Source of the DNA: Dryococelus australis
Taxonomy: Eukaryota; Arthropoda; Insecta; Phasmatodea; Phasmatidae
Length of the DNA stretch: 64,000 bases
NCBI GenBank assembly: GCA_029891345.1
Contig: CM056999.1
Coordinates: 28,803,418 to 28,867,417 of the forward strand
Direction: 5' to 3'
Both the position numbers and the translations under genes were made by a program. The notes under the pieces are model-generated. The model searched no databases and was not told the origin of the DNA. It saw only the letters and a list, made by a program, of their open reading frames with translations. Below, one piece after another: positions 11,435 to 23,114 of this stretch. The first letter of the stretch is position 1; each line of letters opens with the position of its first letter.

Positions 11435-13360
11435 AGCCCTTGCCATTTGTTGACTTCAGGTTTAAAAAAAAGTTAAGAAATAAATGTAATAAGCTTGAAA
11501 AATCTGTTTCAAACACTTCTTTTAAATTTAAAGTATATCAAGTAGCCAGCGGTATATCAAACCTTTTACTTGGTCACAGTGGCAAAATATGGGAAAATCT
11601 GAAGTTTACATGAACAAAATGGCGGCTATCACAAAGTTCTGGAAGTTCAAAATGCTGGAAAATGGCGAGACATTATTAACTCGAATTCTTATCTGGTTTC
11701 TTTATTTTACGTTGACTCTGGAAGATCTAGAAGTTCTCGAAGAATGTGACGTGGTGTTGGGGCATTCCGCCAATGCAATGCTAATAAAGGTGAAGTCTTA
11801 CCACGTAAGTTCCCGGCTTACGGGCTAACGGCCTCTTAGCTAACGTTGGGCCGGCCAGCAAGAAGTATCCACATAGGTCCTGCCTGCAGCCACCCTCCCC
11901 GTCCCCTCCATAAGGTCTCTTTGTGCGAAAAAAAAAGAATTTCTTTCCAATGCCACGGTCTGCAAAACCTGCCCAAGGCCACGCACCAGCAGCTCAAAAC
12001 GCATTTTTCGGATATCTCGAGATCTGCCTTGTCCAAGCACCCAGCCCTCGCTGTCGATTCAAGGTAATGAAACACCAGCCCAGATCGCGTTTCCGGCTAT
12101 CTCGAGAGCTGCCTGCCTGCCTCGTCCAGGCAGGCCAGAAAGCATGTATTTTGTCCACAACATCGGGAACTCTCCATCTCCCAAACACCCCCTCGGGTCA
12201 GCGGATCTTGAAGTGACCTTGGCTAACTCCCCTCCACCCTCTTCCTTACAAACTTATACTTTCGCTTGGAGACTGAAGCGTCGTGAAAACTGTTTCTCCC
12301 AAAGCCAGAGCCTGTCTTGTTACAGCGAAATAAAATTTCATAAGTCTCGCCGATAAAATTTATATCCCTAAAACTAAATTTTACCCGATAATTTAATCCC
12401 TCATGATAATCCCCAGATTTAACATTCCAAGAAAAACGTTTTATTTTATCCCTTTTTTCAGCAAAACTTATCCCGTTTTCCAGCAAACTTTCAATAGATT
12501 TTAAAATGTTCCATGTTTAATTTCATACTAACACAAATACAAGAGATATTATCACTCTCTAAATTTTTTTTAAGAAATGAAAAACACACTTCATTAGATT
12601 TAAGGAATACACAAGTTAAACTTTTTTTCAACCATTGAAAACTTGCGTTAACAAACTCACATTAAAACGAAATGCTTTTAAATTAAGGGAAACAATAAAC
12701 ATATTCAATCTGTTTTAAATATTTATGCGTATTTTTACGTGTAAATTTCTCTGTAAGTTTCCTTGCCCAGAATTTCGACTATACTATGTAGCATTACGAG
12801 TGTTTATTTGAACTTATTTTATTTACTAAGAGTACTTTTTCGACCTAATATTACTGAAATAGTACGAATCTAGCTTAAAATGACTGCTATCGAAGTTGAA
12901 ATCTGTTTTAAAAAAAACCTTCAAATATGTTTTCTGAGTTTGAGTAATGTTTACCGCCAGACATCTTGTAACAGGTTTCTGTCCTGTTGTCTCGTAGTTC
13001 TCAGTAAACACCAACGAACTATCTCCGCGTGAGTTGGAGACTTTGACTACGCAATGATAAAAGTCTGTTGATACCAGCATCGCCAATAAATAAAAGAAGA
13101 AGATAAATGTTTACTGGAAATTTATTGTCGTCTCGGCAAAACAAACTATTGACAAATATCTATTGACACTCGCAGTCAACGAACAAAAAAGAAACAAGAC
13201 AGAATGGCAACCTTCAAAAAACAAAACTTCTCACTTCAAAAGTTATGATGACGAGAGAGAATCGTTACTTTTCTCTCCCGGCGCCCTATTGACTCCTCGC
13301 ACTGACGGAAAATAAATTTAATAGTAATTTTAAATTCCCGAAATAAAAAATAAGGTTATG
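11435..13360. other. Non-coding; short internal duplication at 12003-12125
   Basis: 'cggatatctcgagatctgcc' (12009 area) recurs as 'cggctatctcgagagctgcc' (12092 area), each followed by 'tgtccaagcac' or 'cgtccaggcag'. This moderately GC-rich block (11840-12240) sits in AT-rich DNA and is probably a dispersed repeat. The open frames across it overlap on both strands and have no recognisable domain. Confidence 0.4.
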
Positions 13361-14785
13361 GTCGCGGGCGCTGGTCGGCGCGAGTCACGTGATCACATGA
13401 TGCAGGGTGTTCGACTGAGAGCTGACAAACGAGCGTGCTGCGACGAACTGTTGTGATACTCGAGAAAGGTCGTGCTTTCTTATATATTGGTAGAAAGTTT
13501 CCTCATTGAAAACATATTGTTTTCGATAAGTCGGTCACGTCAGCTAAAGGTGACCTCTGTTATTTTCCTCGTTTCACCATGTCGTGCCTTGCGGTGGCGA
13601 TGTTTTTAGTTTACTAACCCAGTGAAAATGTAAAGATCCGCTATCATCCTATGACGTCTGTTACTACTGAAGAAATGAGGAAAGAAAAATAACAAATTTG
13701 GAAAAACGAAAATATATGAAATGCAAACAAGTTGTCATTGCCACGACCTTTCAAATATTACATGAATTACTATCCCTGACTGAAATACATGCAGTTGAAA
13801 TACTTCCCGAATAAACCTATTATATATATCTAGCTGCAATACTACAATCTTCGTGTTGAATCTTCAACTCTGCACCGGTAGTCAGAATCTGTTTTTATGT
13901 GACAAAAATATTTTTATTTAAATTTTGCTGGACTCTGCCACTGCTTGCTGCAGAGTCGAAGGGCAGCAGAAAACGTTCTTGGAGGTGTGGTGTATCGCCT
14001 CTGAAAAAGGCATTTGTTTCACTTGACTCTCAGTTTCATTATGTCCGTAGGGTTCTTCAAGTTGACCAGCGGGTCGGCAAGGTTTTCTCGAGATACTAGT
14101 ATGTTCCTTTTCCTTTCATTGCAAATTCATTCAGACATATTCGATTCTTTCCAACATCTTTGTAATCCCCCTTAGCTCTTCAAAGTCAGTTTTTATTAAA
14201 TTTCTTTAATGGGAATTTAAGTGGTAGTTTTTAATATATAATATTTTTTCTCCCTCATCAAGAAGGGAGAAAGAAAGAAATTTTTAATTTTTTCATGAAA
14301 GTGGGGAACCAGGTATTCAGCTACCTGACTTTAAAATCTTTTCAAGCTCCAGACATCAAAATCTTACCATTTCCACTCGACATTCACTCCTTTTCATGTT
14401 TACCAATATTTTCCATTAAAAAATTTGAGATATTAACATCCAGTCATATACAAGTACTTCATCTTCCGACACATTCCTTCTCTAATCTTTCACAGGAGAT
14501 ATGACATGAGGAATTTAAAACGAATAAATAACAAGTCACATTAGTCCTTCTTCAAAATTAAAAAATTATATTTAAAATTTTCTTTTCAAAAATTTATAAA
14601 ACACACCTTAGTTAACACCAATAAGACAAAGTTTCTACAAATTCACATCAGACTTGCTACAATTGGAAAACTTTAAACATGCTGCCTTTAAAACCCTTAC
14701 AAGTTGAAAAAATATAATCCTTACTTAATGCTACGTCACAAATAATACAATTTTAATTCAAACTTTTCGACATACTACCACTGAA
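13361..14785. other. No recognisable gene; short GC-richer patch at 13360-13480
   Basis: The patch 13360-13480 has CpGs and a 'tcacgtgatcacatga' palindromic word with an E-box core. It could be an old promoter, but no coding exon can be tied to it. The frames at 13899-14099 and 14295-14504 look random. Confidence 0.35.
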
Positions 14786-15060
14786 AGCTTGCAAGCTTAT
14801 TAAACAAAACTCCATCTTACACCTTAAAACTGTACAATAATTACAACAAAATATGCTATGACTGAAAATCATTAAACATTTTTTTACATTTACGTGTGAA
14901 ATCTTACAAGCTTATTAACCAAAACTCCATCTTCCGCCATTACACTAAAATAATAACAACAAAGTATGCTATGTCTGAAAATCATTAAACATTTTTAACA
15001 TTTACGTGTAAAAGCATACAAGCTCATTAACTAAAACTCCATCTTACATCATAAAAATGT
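14786..15060. repeat. About 115-bp tandem repeat, 2.5 copies
   Basis: 'caagcttattaaacaaaactccatcttac' recurs at about 14792, 14908 and 15019 (periods 116 and 111). Each copy is followed by 'aaaatgtgctatgactgaaaatcattaaac'-like sequence. Shorter 'cattaaaactgtaaaa' words continue loosely to about 15600. Confidence 0.85.
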
Positions 15061-15668
15061 GAAATAATCGCACTAAAGAATGGTATGAGAGAAAAAAAAA
15101 TTCCAGCATTGAATTATTGAATTCAGAAAAATTATTAAAACTGTAAAAAAATATACAAACTTTCCAACATTTTTACATCAGAAATCATTAAAAATCATTG
15201 CAAACTTTCCAATAATTTAGGTCTGAAATCACTAAATTTATTTAAACCGTTAAAACTTTTAATCATGTTTCATTAAAGAACTTTGAAATTATGAGACAAC
15301 TTTATACATTTAATCATTAAACTGTAAAACTTTTAATTATGTTATGTTAAAAACTTAGAAATTATGAGACAACTTTATACTCTCGATCATTAAAACTGTA
15401 AAAATTTCACACCCTATTACAAGTGAATATCATAAAATTTTTAAAAACATCACATCATGTTATGCCTGAAAATCTTCTCACCATATCACACCTGATGATC
15501 TTTACATTCTCAAAACTGAAAAAAATTATCTAATTATGCTGCATCAGAAAGCATTAAAATCATCACTTCATATTATGTCTTAGAATCTTTCATCACTGTA
15601 AGTTTGAATTTTCATTAATATTTAAGTTTAGAGTTAACAAATAAGTTGAATTTGTGTTTCTTTACAGG
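15061..15668. other. AT-rich spacer with loose 'attaaaactgtaaaac' words
   Basis: Low-complexity sequence without a gene. It ends with 'tttgtgtttctttacag', a good match to a 3' splice site for a plus-strand exon beginning at 15669, though no matching upstream exon was found. Confidence 0.4.
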
Positions 15669-16487
15669 AACAACAGGTGGTGGTGGTGAAGACAATAAAG
15701 GGGGAGAGGGGTATTTGTGATAATATAGGACAATATATTATATCTTGTGATGAAGGTACGAACGAAGGAGGAGGTGGATAAATTAATTTATTTTGCAGTG
15801 ATTCAAGTGATAATATTTCATGAGATGGTAGACTTGGTGCAGGTGAAGACACAAAATAGAACTCCAAAAGCAATTCTTGGAATAAGTAGTCGTTAGACAT
15901 ATCTTCCCGTACATTATTAAAGGCTATAACCCTTAAAGCAATAAGAACACAATTGTGATTTTTAAACACATCGTTCACCTGATTTGATAGCTGTTGATAA
16001 ATGTTGAACCTCCAAGCACAACACCGCAGGCATCGCTGTAGGTCTGGACGTCGAAGGCATCGCTGGAGATTTGGACATCGAATGAGTTGCTGTAGGTCTG
16101 GACATCGAAGGCGTCGCTGTAGGTCTGGACGTCGAAGGCATCACTGTAGATTTGGACATCAAAGGAGTTGCTGTAGGTCTGTACATCGAAGGTGTTGCTG
16201 TAACTCTTAATGCCATAGGCATCGCTGTAGGTATGGACATCGAAAGCATCACTGTAGATCTGGGCGTCGAAAGTGTTACTATAGGTCTCGCTACCACAGA
16301 CGTTAATATACCTGCTCTCGATGTTGAAGGCGATGTTGTAGGTCTTGTGAGCGCAGACATAAATATACTTGCTCTCGAGGATGAAAGTGATAGTGTATTT
16401 AATCCTAATGCTGGAGGTGACTGTGGCAGCTCTAAGGGAGGCGTTGACAAAAGCAATGGCTGTAGAGTAGAACCACTTTTTACTTAG
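15669..16487 (+). pseudogene. Possible plus-strand exon with ten-residue repeats, broken
   Basis: After the acceptor-like site, the plus-strand frame reads an acidic, Ser/Gly-rich segment with several stops (15669-15960), then ten-residue units of the form AVGLDIEGV (from about 16025), one with a stop (TGA at about 16082). It is open again at 16152-16487 (111 codons), where the repeats fade into a Gly/Asp/Ser-rich tail. The minus strand is also open (15962-16456, 164 codons, Ser/Thr/Pro/Met-rich), so strand assignment is uncertain. I prefer plus because the repeat residues are hydrophobic/acidic in a regular pattern and the splice site fits. Family unknown. Confidence 0.3.
15990..16300. repeat. 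30-bp tandem repeat, about ten copies
   Basis: The unit 'ggcatcgctgtaggtctggacgtcgaa' and flank repeats with a 30-bp period. Variation falls mainly at a few positions (a/g in 'gtag/gaga', c/t in 'gtc/atc'). The array fades after about 16300 and has weak relics to 16420. Confidence 0.95.
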
Positions 16488-16489
16488 TC

Positions 16490-18842
16490 ATCGTCCAAAA
16501 AATCAAATAAATTTGTTACCAAAGCATGTGACCCGTTCATTAAATCATGAAAATAATCCCAATTGAAACGTTCAAGTTCTCTGTTAAAAACTTGAGTAGA
16601 TAAGGCAAGAAAAAATCTTAACCAGAACGTGACATTGTAATGCATACCGCACTGAGAATAATTGCAATCAATGGAAGGGAGTGAGTAGCTAAACATCTAT
16701 TTATAAAAATTTCAAATTCCGAGGTAAACGCTCGAGAAGCCTGATTTCTCCTCTCCAACCAGAAGTCAGAAGACCAAACACCCAGTCCCCTACCTTCTTG
16801 CTCCCACAACTTTCAAATAACTTCAACCCTCAACCCCAATGTATAAAACAAATCTCTCTGCTAAGTTTTTTCGAAGAAATTAATACCATTTATTTATCAC
16901 TAAAAAACCTTCTGTTCCATAAAAATTAACACTTTTTAATTATTAATTTATTAAAAGGTAAACAAATGTGTTAAAGATCAATACACTCAGTAAATCTATA
17001 TTTAATTTATAGAAAAAGAAAGTGTAATAATTCATTTCAAATATCCTTCATCCTTACTATAATCCCTCTTTAAACTTATCTAAGAATGTCTTACACCTTT
17101 TAAAGGTAATATTATTTACTTTTTCCGAAACTTTAAATGTAAATACCGTTTAATAAAATGAAGTATTATGTTTCGTAATACTAAGATATCGCCTCAAATT
17201 TCTGTAAACTTTAAACTTAACTATTTTCATATTCAATAAATCTTATTGAATTCAAGAAACATGTTATGTTTTACTATCTAATTTAAGTAGATATGCTGCA
17301 GTTTTCTTAATGCGTATAGTGTTATTATTATTTCGGGTAAACATATACATGTATTTTCCGTTACTGTGTAGATCATGATTTCACTATGGTAAGAATTATA
17401 TTCATAAAATATTTTAAAACCTTTTGGAATGGTTGATGTGTATGAGGAAATAAAGCTTGTTTCATGAATAGAAGTTCATTTTTTATTATAATTCTTGTGC
17501 ATTATTAAGTTCTGTATTTCATGTGTAATGGAGGTTGGGAAGTGAATATTAATTTTATAAATTAGAAAACATAATATTTTTATCGAGAGTTTAAATTCAG
17601 TTAGGAAAGCATATTGGCCTTGGTATTTGACAGTTAAAATTGTTTATCTGAGCTTCCCTCCCTTGCAGGATGGACCAAGGACCTTGGCAACTTACTTTGT
17701 GAAAAGAAATACTTTCCCCAGGGTATTATAAAACAGAAGTGCTTTCTGCAGGGGCTTCTTGGAGTCAGGCTGGCACCCTCTGAAATCTTGGTTGTGTAGT
17801 TGGTACTATAAGAAAAATGTTCAATTTGAACCTTGAAGGGGTTGTGACTCTGGAGAAAGAGCAGTCACACTGCTAAGATAGTAGATCTCTAAACGTAATT
17901 TTTTTTCACGTCTTGAGATATTGGCAATTACTATAAGTCTAAGAATTCGAAGTGAGTGTAAATTTATTCGCTAATAATGTTTCATTGGAAATATTCCTTG
18001 TGATTCATTTAAGTTCAAACATCTCTAAAATGGAGCATATCTACCTTTTTCACATACACAAACCAACTATTATCAAGATATTGTATATATTTATTTGATT
18101 ATGTGATTAGTTCTATATTTCTTTTATGTTTATAAACAAACTATTGTCAACCATGTCTTACCCAAGACTCGAACTTAGAAATGTATTTATTTCAACCATG
18201 CCTTATCTTGTATGGTGTATTATATAGAAAGTAATGGAAAAGTGATAAGAGTGCTCACTTATAGAACATTTACTCTGGCTTTTTCATTACAACACTGAAA
18301 CATGTTAATGCAATACATTTGTTAGAAAATAGATATCTTTTTAAGAATCTCGCTGTTGAGAGAATTTTTTCAAAATTTTATTTTTTATTTTTTTGCAAAA
18401 CAAGTAGACTATTTTTATAACAAGAGACAGGTTAAATAAAAAAATTACAATTCCGTTTTAAGACATGTTTTATTCACAACATATATACAAACACAGTTTG
18501 TATCACAAATGTATTTACAACATTTTTAAAATGTTAATCTCTCTTTTATACTACTACAGAGTGTTCCAAAACATACACAAGTATAGGAGGTTACACAATT
18601 ATTTCAAAAATATATTCACATATCAAGTACAGGATGTTAAAAAGTTGCTAAAACTATTTCTTTCCGAAACAAAATCGAAACAGTTTACTCCAACATATGA
18701 ATAACTTGCTAATATTCAATTAACTCTTGTATTTCTGTATACAAGAACAGGTGATTTGGTTTTCTTCTTGATCCATCTTTAAGAAATATTGGATTACATA
18801 CAAACAAATACTTTTTATTCTAAATTTTCTTGACAAGTTCCC
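16490..18842. other. AT-rich, no recognisable gene
   Basis: Long AT-rich stretch. An 18465-18704 plus-strand frame (79 codons, basic and aromatic) lies just outside the Polinton remains and might belong to its end, but I recognise nothing in it. 18150-18200 contains a weak tRNA B-box-like word on the minus strand. Confidence 0.4.
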
Positions 18843-19019
18843 TTATCCCAAATAATACCATATCATTCGAATAATATCCACAGGTGATTCAGGAAAAAAA
18901 TCATCATATTCTGTGCCACACCAGTCAGACATCATTGCCCAAATTAGCAATAATTTAGATTTTTCCTCTGAAGAGAAGAATGTTGAAATAAATCTGTGTA
19001 TTTTACATAATGGATTTAA
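18843..19019 (-). pseudogene. Small open segment, possible 3' part of the Cys-rich gene
   Basis: 58 codons without an obvious start, ending at TAA. It includes SSEEKSKLLLIWAMMSDW and CGTEYDDFFPESP. The composition looks like real protein, with conserved-type Trp, Cys and acidic residues. It lies directly downstream of the Cys-rich segment at 19065-19295. Between them is a strong 5' splice-site word (cag-gtaagt on the minus strand), so the two could be exons or simply frameshifted parts of one gene. Family unknown. Confidence 0.35.
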
Positions 19020-19064
19020 TTATGGTCAATTGTGTTCTTTTTGAATATATTTTACTTACCTGTT

Positions 19065-19295
19065 CTACACACTTTCTAAAATGTGTTTTTGCTCGAGTCC
19101 ACCTATACATATTTTACAATTATTAAGGTAATGTTTGCAAATATCTTCAATATTCTTGTACTCTATACACCCATTCTCGCATTTTAAACTGCGGTGATGG
19201 CTAATAACCCATATATTAGTTTTCTTGTATTTGGGAGTTAGATGTTTACAGTTACACGGTGCTTTAAACTTCAATACAGTTGTATGTTCTTCCAT
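19065..19295 (-). pseudogene. Small Cys/His-rich protein of the Polinton minus arm
   Basis: 76 codons from Met. It contains CNC, HHRSLKCENGC, CKHYLNNCKIC spacings that suggest zinc binding. It is last in the minus-strand gene series, after the capsid gene, and in the same orientation. I do not recognise the family. The frame closes at a TAG, and a shifted frame runs on for several codons, so it may be truncated. Confidence 0.4.
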
Positions 19296-19440
19296 ATCAG
19301 TAATAGCTAATTATTTAATGATAATTTTTTCTGCAGGTTAAAATCATTGTACATTGCAAAAATCTCACTGTAGCTATGGTTCATCGCGTACTTATTCAGC
19401 TCATTATCTTCACAAGCTTATCCCTTAAATTGTAACTCAC

Positions 19441-20640
19441 AAATCTATCCTGAATAATCAGAGTGTAGCTTGTGTATTTGCTGGAATGGGTGTACTTGCA
19501 ATAATTTCAATTTGTGAATCAAATATGCCATTAGTAATTGTGAAATCTTGTTTGCTTACATCAAATACAAATAAAGATCCTCTGGTTTTAAATTCTTGTG
19601 GATCTATCATCGGTGAACTGATTTTGTTAAAATATATTTCCTCATACTTTGAGTACATATTGTAGCAAGTAAGGAATTCCCCATTTTCAAAGTTCAAATT
19701 AAAATCCATATAGGGGTAAGCTTGACTGTTTGGATACAGTTCAATATTTTTCAATTCATAATTATCGAATACTGATCTATAAGCTTTTACATTGTTTTGT
19801 TGGTTTGTTTGAAAACAAATAATAACAAATCATACTTTCTCATATGAAAAACGTGATTTCACATTCCAAATGATTTTTTGTGATGATGGTAGCATTGAAA
19901 ATGTCTCGAAAGCCCATGATCTGAATGCAATATCTAAATTCCTCCCTTTTTTGATCTATTTTTTAAACCTTTACACATTCATGAGTGTTAATTTCAATAT
20001 GTGGTGTTAGCCATTCAACAGTATGTAATTCAAATGTTACACCATTCTCTTTATTAGCTGTATCATTTATAGTGTTAAAATGTGTATTGCCAAATAGAGT
20101 AACTAATTCTTGTTTAACATTTAATATTACATGTTTATAGTCCTCAGCAAAGCCAAGTACCATACTTAACAATATCACAACTTTGTATTATCAACATGTG
20201 TTTATTTGCAGTGTTAAATTATTAGTATTGCTCCACCCAGCCATAAGTACTGTATAAATGTCGTTTACAGTTTCCAAGAGTTAGTTCTTTAACTTGGAAA
20301 TAATTCCAACATCTCATGTTTGGTAAATTTCCACACCATTGTGAAGATATGCATTTCAATCGATTAAATGAAGTATTCTGTTTCTCACTATTACTGTAGT
20401 TACTGGATTAGTTGCATTGGTTGTCTTTTTAATTGTTCCACTAAACCTTAAACTTTATTTCGATGGTAATGTGTAAATATCGTGATTTTGTATAGCAAAC
20501 CTTATTTTTGATGGAAATAGGTAGGGACCTGTTCAGAATGGTTCATACATATGTATTTCATTACTGGAGACTGCATATTCATAACTAATCTTTACTTCAA
20601 CATTAAGTATGTCTTCCATTTCGATTAACCGTATATCCTA
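19441..20640 (-). pseudogene. Major capsid protein-like (double jelly-roll) relic
   Basis: Structural protein of the particle. Reading leftward, recognisable blocks are AIQNHDIYTLPSK (about 20500), VLGFAEDYKHVILNVKQEL (20100-20160), EWLTPHIEIN (about 20000), AFRSWAFETFSMLP (about 19890), YPNSQAYPYMDFN (about 19725) and LFVFDVSKQDF (about 19570). The order and spacing match the major capsid family of insect Polintons, including the FD-S/T motif near the end. At least one frameshift (19755-19960) and several stops are present, for example in the N-terminal block and near 19850. Only the portion 19458-20178 is nearly continuous. It lies just downstream of the penton-like gene, the usual neighbour. 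Confidence 0.75.
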
Positions 20641-20869
20641 ATTCCTTTAAAAAACAATTAATTTCCTTGGATTAATGTCACAAGTTACTTATTTGAAGTA
20701 AACATGTTATGCTTGTGTTTACGTTTTTTTATACTTCCTTTCTTCGAAAAACATTCCTTAGTGAGATTCTTCTTTAAATAACCACCTTCTTTATATACGT
20801 ATTGGGTGTTATACACAATGCCCATTTTTATTGTAATGCACACTGAATTCAACTGCATATGTAGCTTTT

Positions 20870-21545
20870 TTAAAAATGTAAACAGGTGGTAATTTCTTCA
20901 TTTCTAAAATTAATAAGTTTACCAACTTCATCGACAATTCTAACAACTATTTCATCAATACGATTCACTATTACTGAACAATATATCAAAGTATTCTGCT
21001 TTTGAATTATTTTATGTCCTGGATCTACTGCAGACATTAATTCATGTAGTGTATTTGTTGTTTTCTCATTCAAATGTGAACTGCCTACAATATTAACATT
21101 TATATGACATACATTAACCAACAATATATTGACCTCTTTTGACGATTTGTGCAATGATAAGCTGGATATACTCACCATTTGTAACCTAACATATTTGCAA
21201 TTGAATTGTATTTCGTGGTATCTATATCGACATTAGTATACATCACACTAGTTAGTGTATTTGGATTTTTACTTAATTGGAAATGTATATTTTCAGATAA
21301 TGTCTTTTTAATGAACATTTATAAATTATCCGTATCATAAGATCCTACCAGTATCACAATCTTATACGTTTTTTCAACAGTGTTGAGCATAAATGATTGG
21401 TTATCCATATCAATGTTTGTTATGCTGTTGTAAGTAATAAATGTTATTATACTTATTTTCCATTCTCCATCTAACTCCAATGCAGGGAAATATACAGCAT
21501 GTAATTGCGATGAATTTCCACTTAATATCAATGTTAATGATATAT
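20870..21545 (-). pseudogene. Penton / minor capsid-like relic
   Basis: Two separated open segments. The N-terminal part (21319-21531) has LHAVYFPALELDGEW, TYNSITNID and GSYD. The C-terminal part (20870-21178) has VNVCHINVNIVGSSHLNE, DPGHKI and IVDEVGKLINFRNEEIT. Both match, in order, the single jelly-roll minor capsid (penton-type) proteins of Polintons and adintoviruses. The middle (about 21180-21318) has stops and frame changes. It lies between the capsid-like and protease genes, in the same orientation. Confidence 0.7.
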
Positions 21546-21589
21546 TGATATGTTAAACAATTTCACTTGCCTATATATCCTATTTATAG

Positions 21590-21890
21590 TCAAAAATGCA
21601 AACAAAAATGACAACAATTAATTGTATTTGGTAATTGTTCCATTTGATATTTGTACCATAATTGTGAGTTTTTCAAATAATTATGTATTTCAATTGGAGG
21701 ATGTAAATCACCGAAACTGTCATAATACAATGATTGATTTACGTTATCTAAATTAACAACCATACATTCACGAAAATGTTGTTTCTTTGGTAAGTTGTCT
21801 GTCATAAACACACCTTAGAAATAGGGAATATCCCATTTATTTATATATACATTAATATCTTTGTTTGTTAATGCAAATTTTGGAAGACTA
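21590..21890 (-). pseudogene. Adenain-type cysteine protease relic
   Basis: In related elements this protease matures capsid proteins. The segment includes ALTNKDINVYI and a stop before GVFMTDNLPKKQ (about 21805), then VVNLDNVNQSLYYDSFGDLHPP and finally NCCHFCLHF. The family expects a catalytic His in a short 'HW' stretch between NLD and YYDSFG. Here those positions are deleted, so the active site is lost. The nucleophile region CxHFC is present but with Cys where Gly is usual. It sits between the PLA2-like and penton-like genes on the same strand. Confidence 0.75.
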
Positions 21891-22036
21891 TTTAGGACAT
21901 TATGAATATTTTTTTAACATGTTTCGAGTTTTTCATCCTTGTCCAACTTTATAAGGTTTCAAATACATTCATTTAAATTTTGGTTTAACTGCTCTGCGAA
22001 TTGCCGAAACTCCTCTGGGGATTCATCGAAGTTCTC

Positions 22037-22454
22037 TTAATGCTTGATATAGGAGTGGAATGACTCCCTTCTTTCTTTGTTTTTTTTTTTAGTTTTACAT
22101 TTAAATCCCATGCCTTTTTTAACCTTTGCATGCATGACTTTATCAACAACAAAGATGCCTAGCTTTTCACCTGTCGATGTAGATGGATTCTTCCTTATAT
22201 TTGCTGCCTTATCAGCTAGAATTGTTTCTGGTATATGTCTTTCTTTCAATTTGTTTGTTCGATCATAAACTCTATTGTGTTCTTTACAAGCATTATCGAG
22301 ATTTTATTCCTTGATTGTTCCATGCCAAATGCTTGGCATGGTTGATACCTGGTCAGCAATAATTGTATTTTGGAAAATGCATTTCAAATGGTAATTTATT
22401 AATCAATGTATTCAATAAACCGCTTCCTTTTTTGACACGTTTAGTATGAGCCAT
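22037..22454 (-). pseudogene. Phospholipase A2-like protein of the Polinton
   Basis: Starts at ATG (MAHTKRVKKGSGLLN, basic). Next is PKYNYC, a stop where the calcium-loop Gly is expected, then PG. After a frame change, DNACKEHNRVYD matches the family's Cys-x2-His-Asp helix but has Asn in place of the calcium-binding Asp. The tail ILADKAANIRK...VMHAKVKKGMGFK is Lys-rich and typical of the group. Parvovirus- and Polinton-type PLA2 domains are thought to breach membranes at cell entry. This copy has lost both calcium-site elements and cannot be active. It is the first gene of the minus arm. Confidence 0.65.
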
Positions 22455-22851
22455 TACTTTAGACTGAACATGAATCTACCTAACAAACATGAAAAGTACG
22501 GGCAGGAAACGGGCCGGTAAAAGATAGCCGACAAACTCCGGCCAGATGATGTCGGCCTGTTGTCTTATGCCGGATGCAGCCCGATGGATGGTGGTAAGAT
22601 GCCAGACTTATGACAGCTGGATGGTGGCAAGATGCTGGGACCACGGCAGCTGGATGGCGGCAATATACTGGGCCTGTGATGGCTGTATGTCATATGATGC
22701 TGGCCTGCAGCAGCATGATGACCAGAAATAAGCAGTATAACCTTGGAAAATCCTCAACTTTTTGATTAAAAATTTCAGTAATTGTTATTTCCTCTCTACA
22801 TATATTAATTTAATTTACTTCTCAACATATTGTATAACATGAAAATCTTTT

Positions 22852-22912
22852 GCTTGCCAAGTGCGGGATTCGGAACTAAGATCCTTAAGTTGACAGACCA
22901 GCTTGCCAACTT
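22852..22912 (-). repeat. tRNA-like segment (SINE head or tRNA relic)
   Basis: Minus strand: 'tggcaagctggtctgtc' fits an internal A box, and 'gttccgaatcccg' fits a B box with one extra base, at tRNA-like spacing. There is no clean clover-leaf, so it is a pol III-derived relic, not a functional tRNA. Confidence 0.4.
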
Positions 22913-23114
22913 GTACACCATGGAGTAAGTTGCTGATGCCTTTTAGTAATTTCAACTTTATAATGACACAAATTATTATAAGTAAATGTATAAATTCCAT
23001 GACAATATAATAAATAATTTCAAAATACTAATTATTAAAAAACATTTTCTTTACTTCTTCAAACGCTTGCAAACAAAACAGTTTTTGTTAGTTTTTAATA
23101 TATTAGTAGTATTA

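Noticed and set aside
18150-18200. Possible fourth tRNA-like unit on the minus strand
   Set aside because: A B-box-like word is present, but the A box and spacing are poor.
16500-18800. Search for CRISPR arrays, rRNA or bacterial operons
   Set aside because: None found here or elsewhere; the tandem repeats lack spacer structure and the DNA is eukaryotic.
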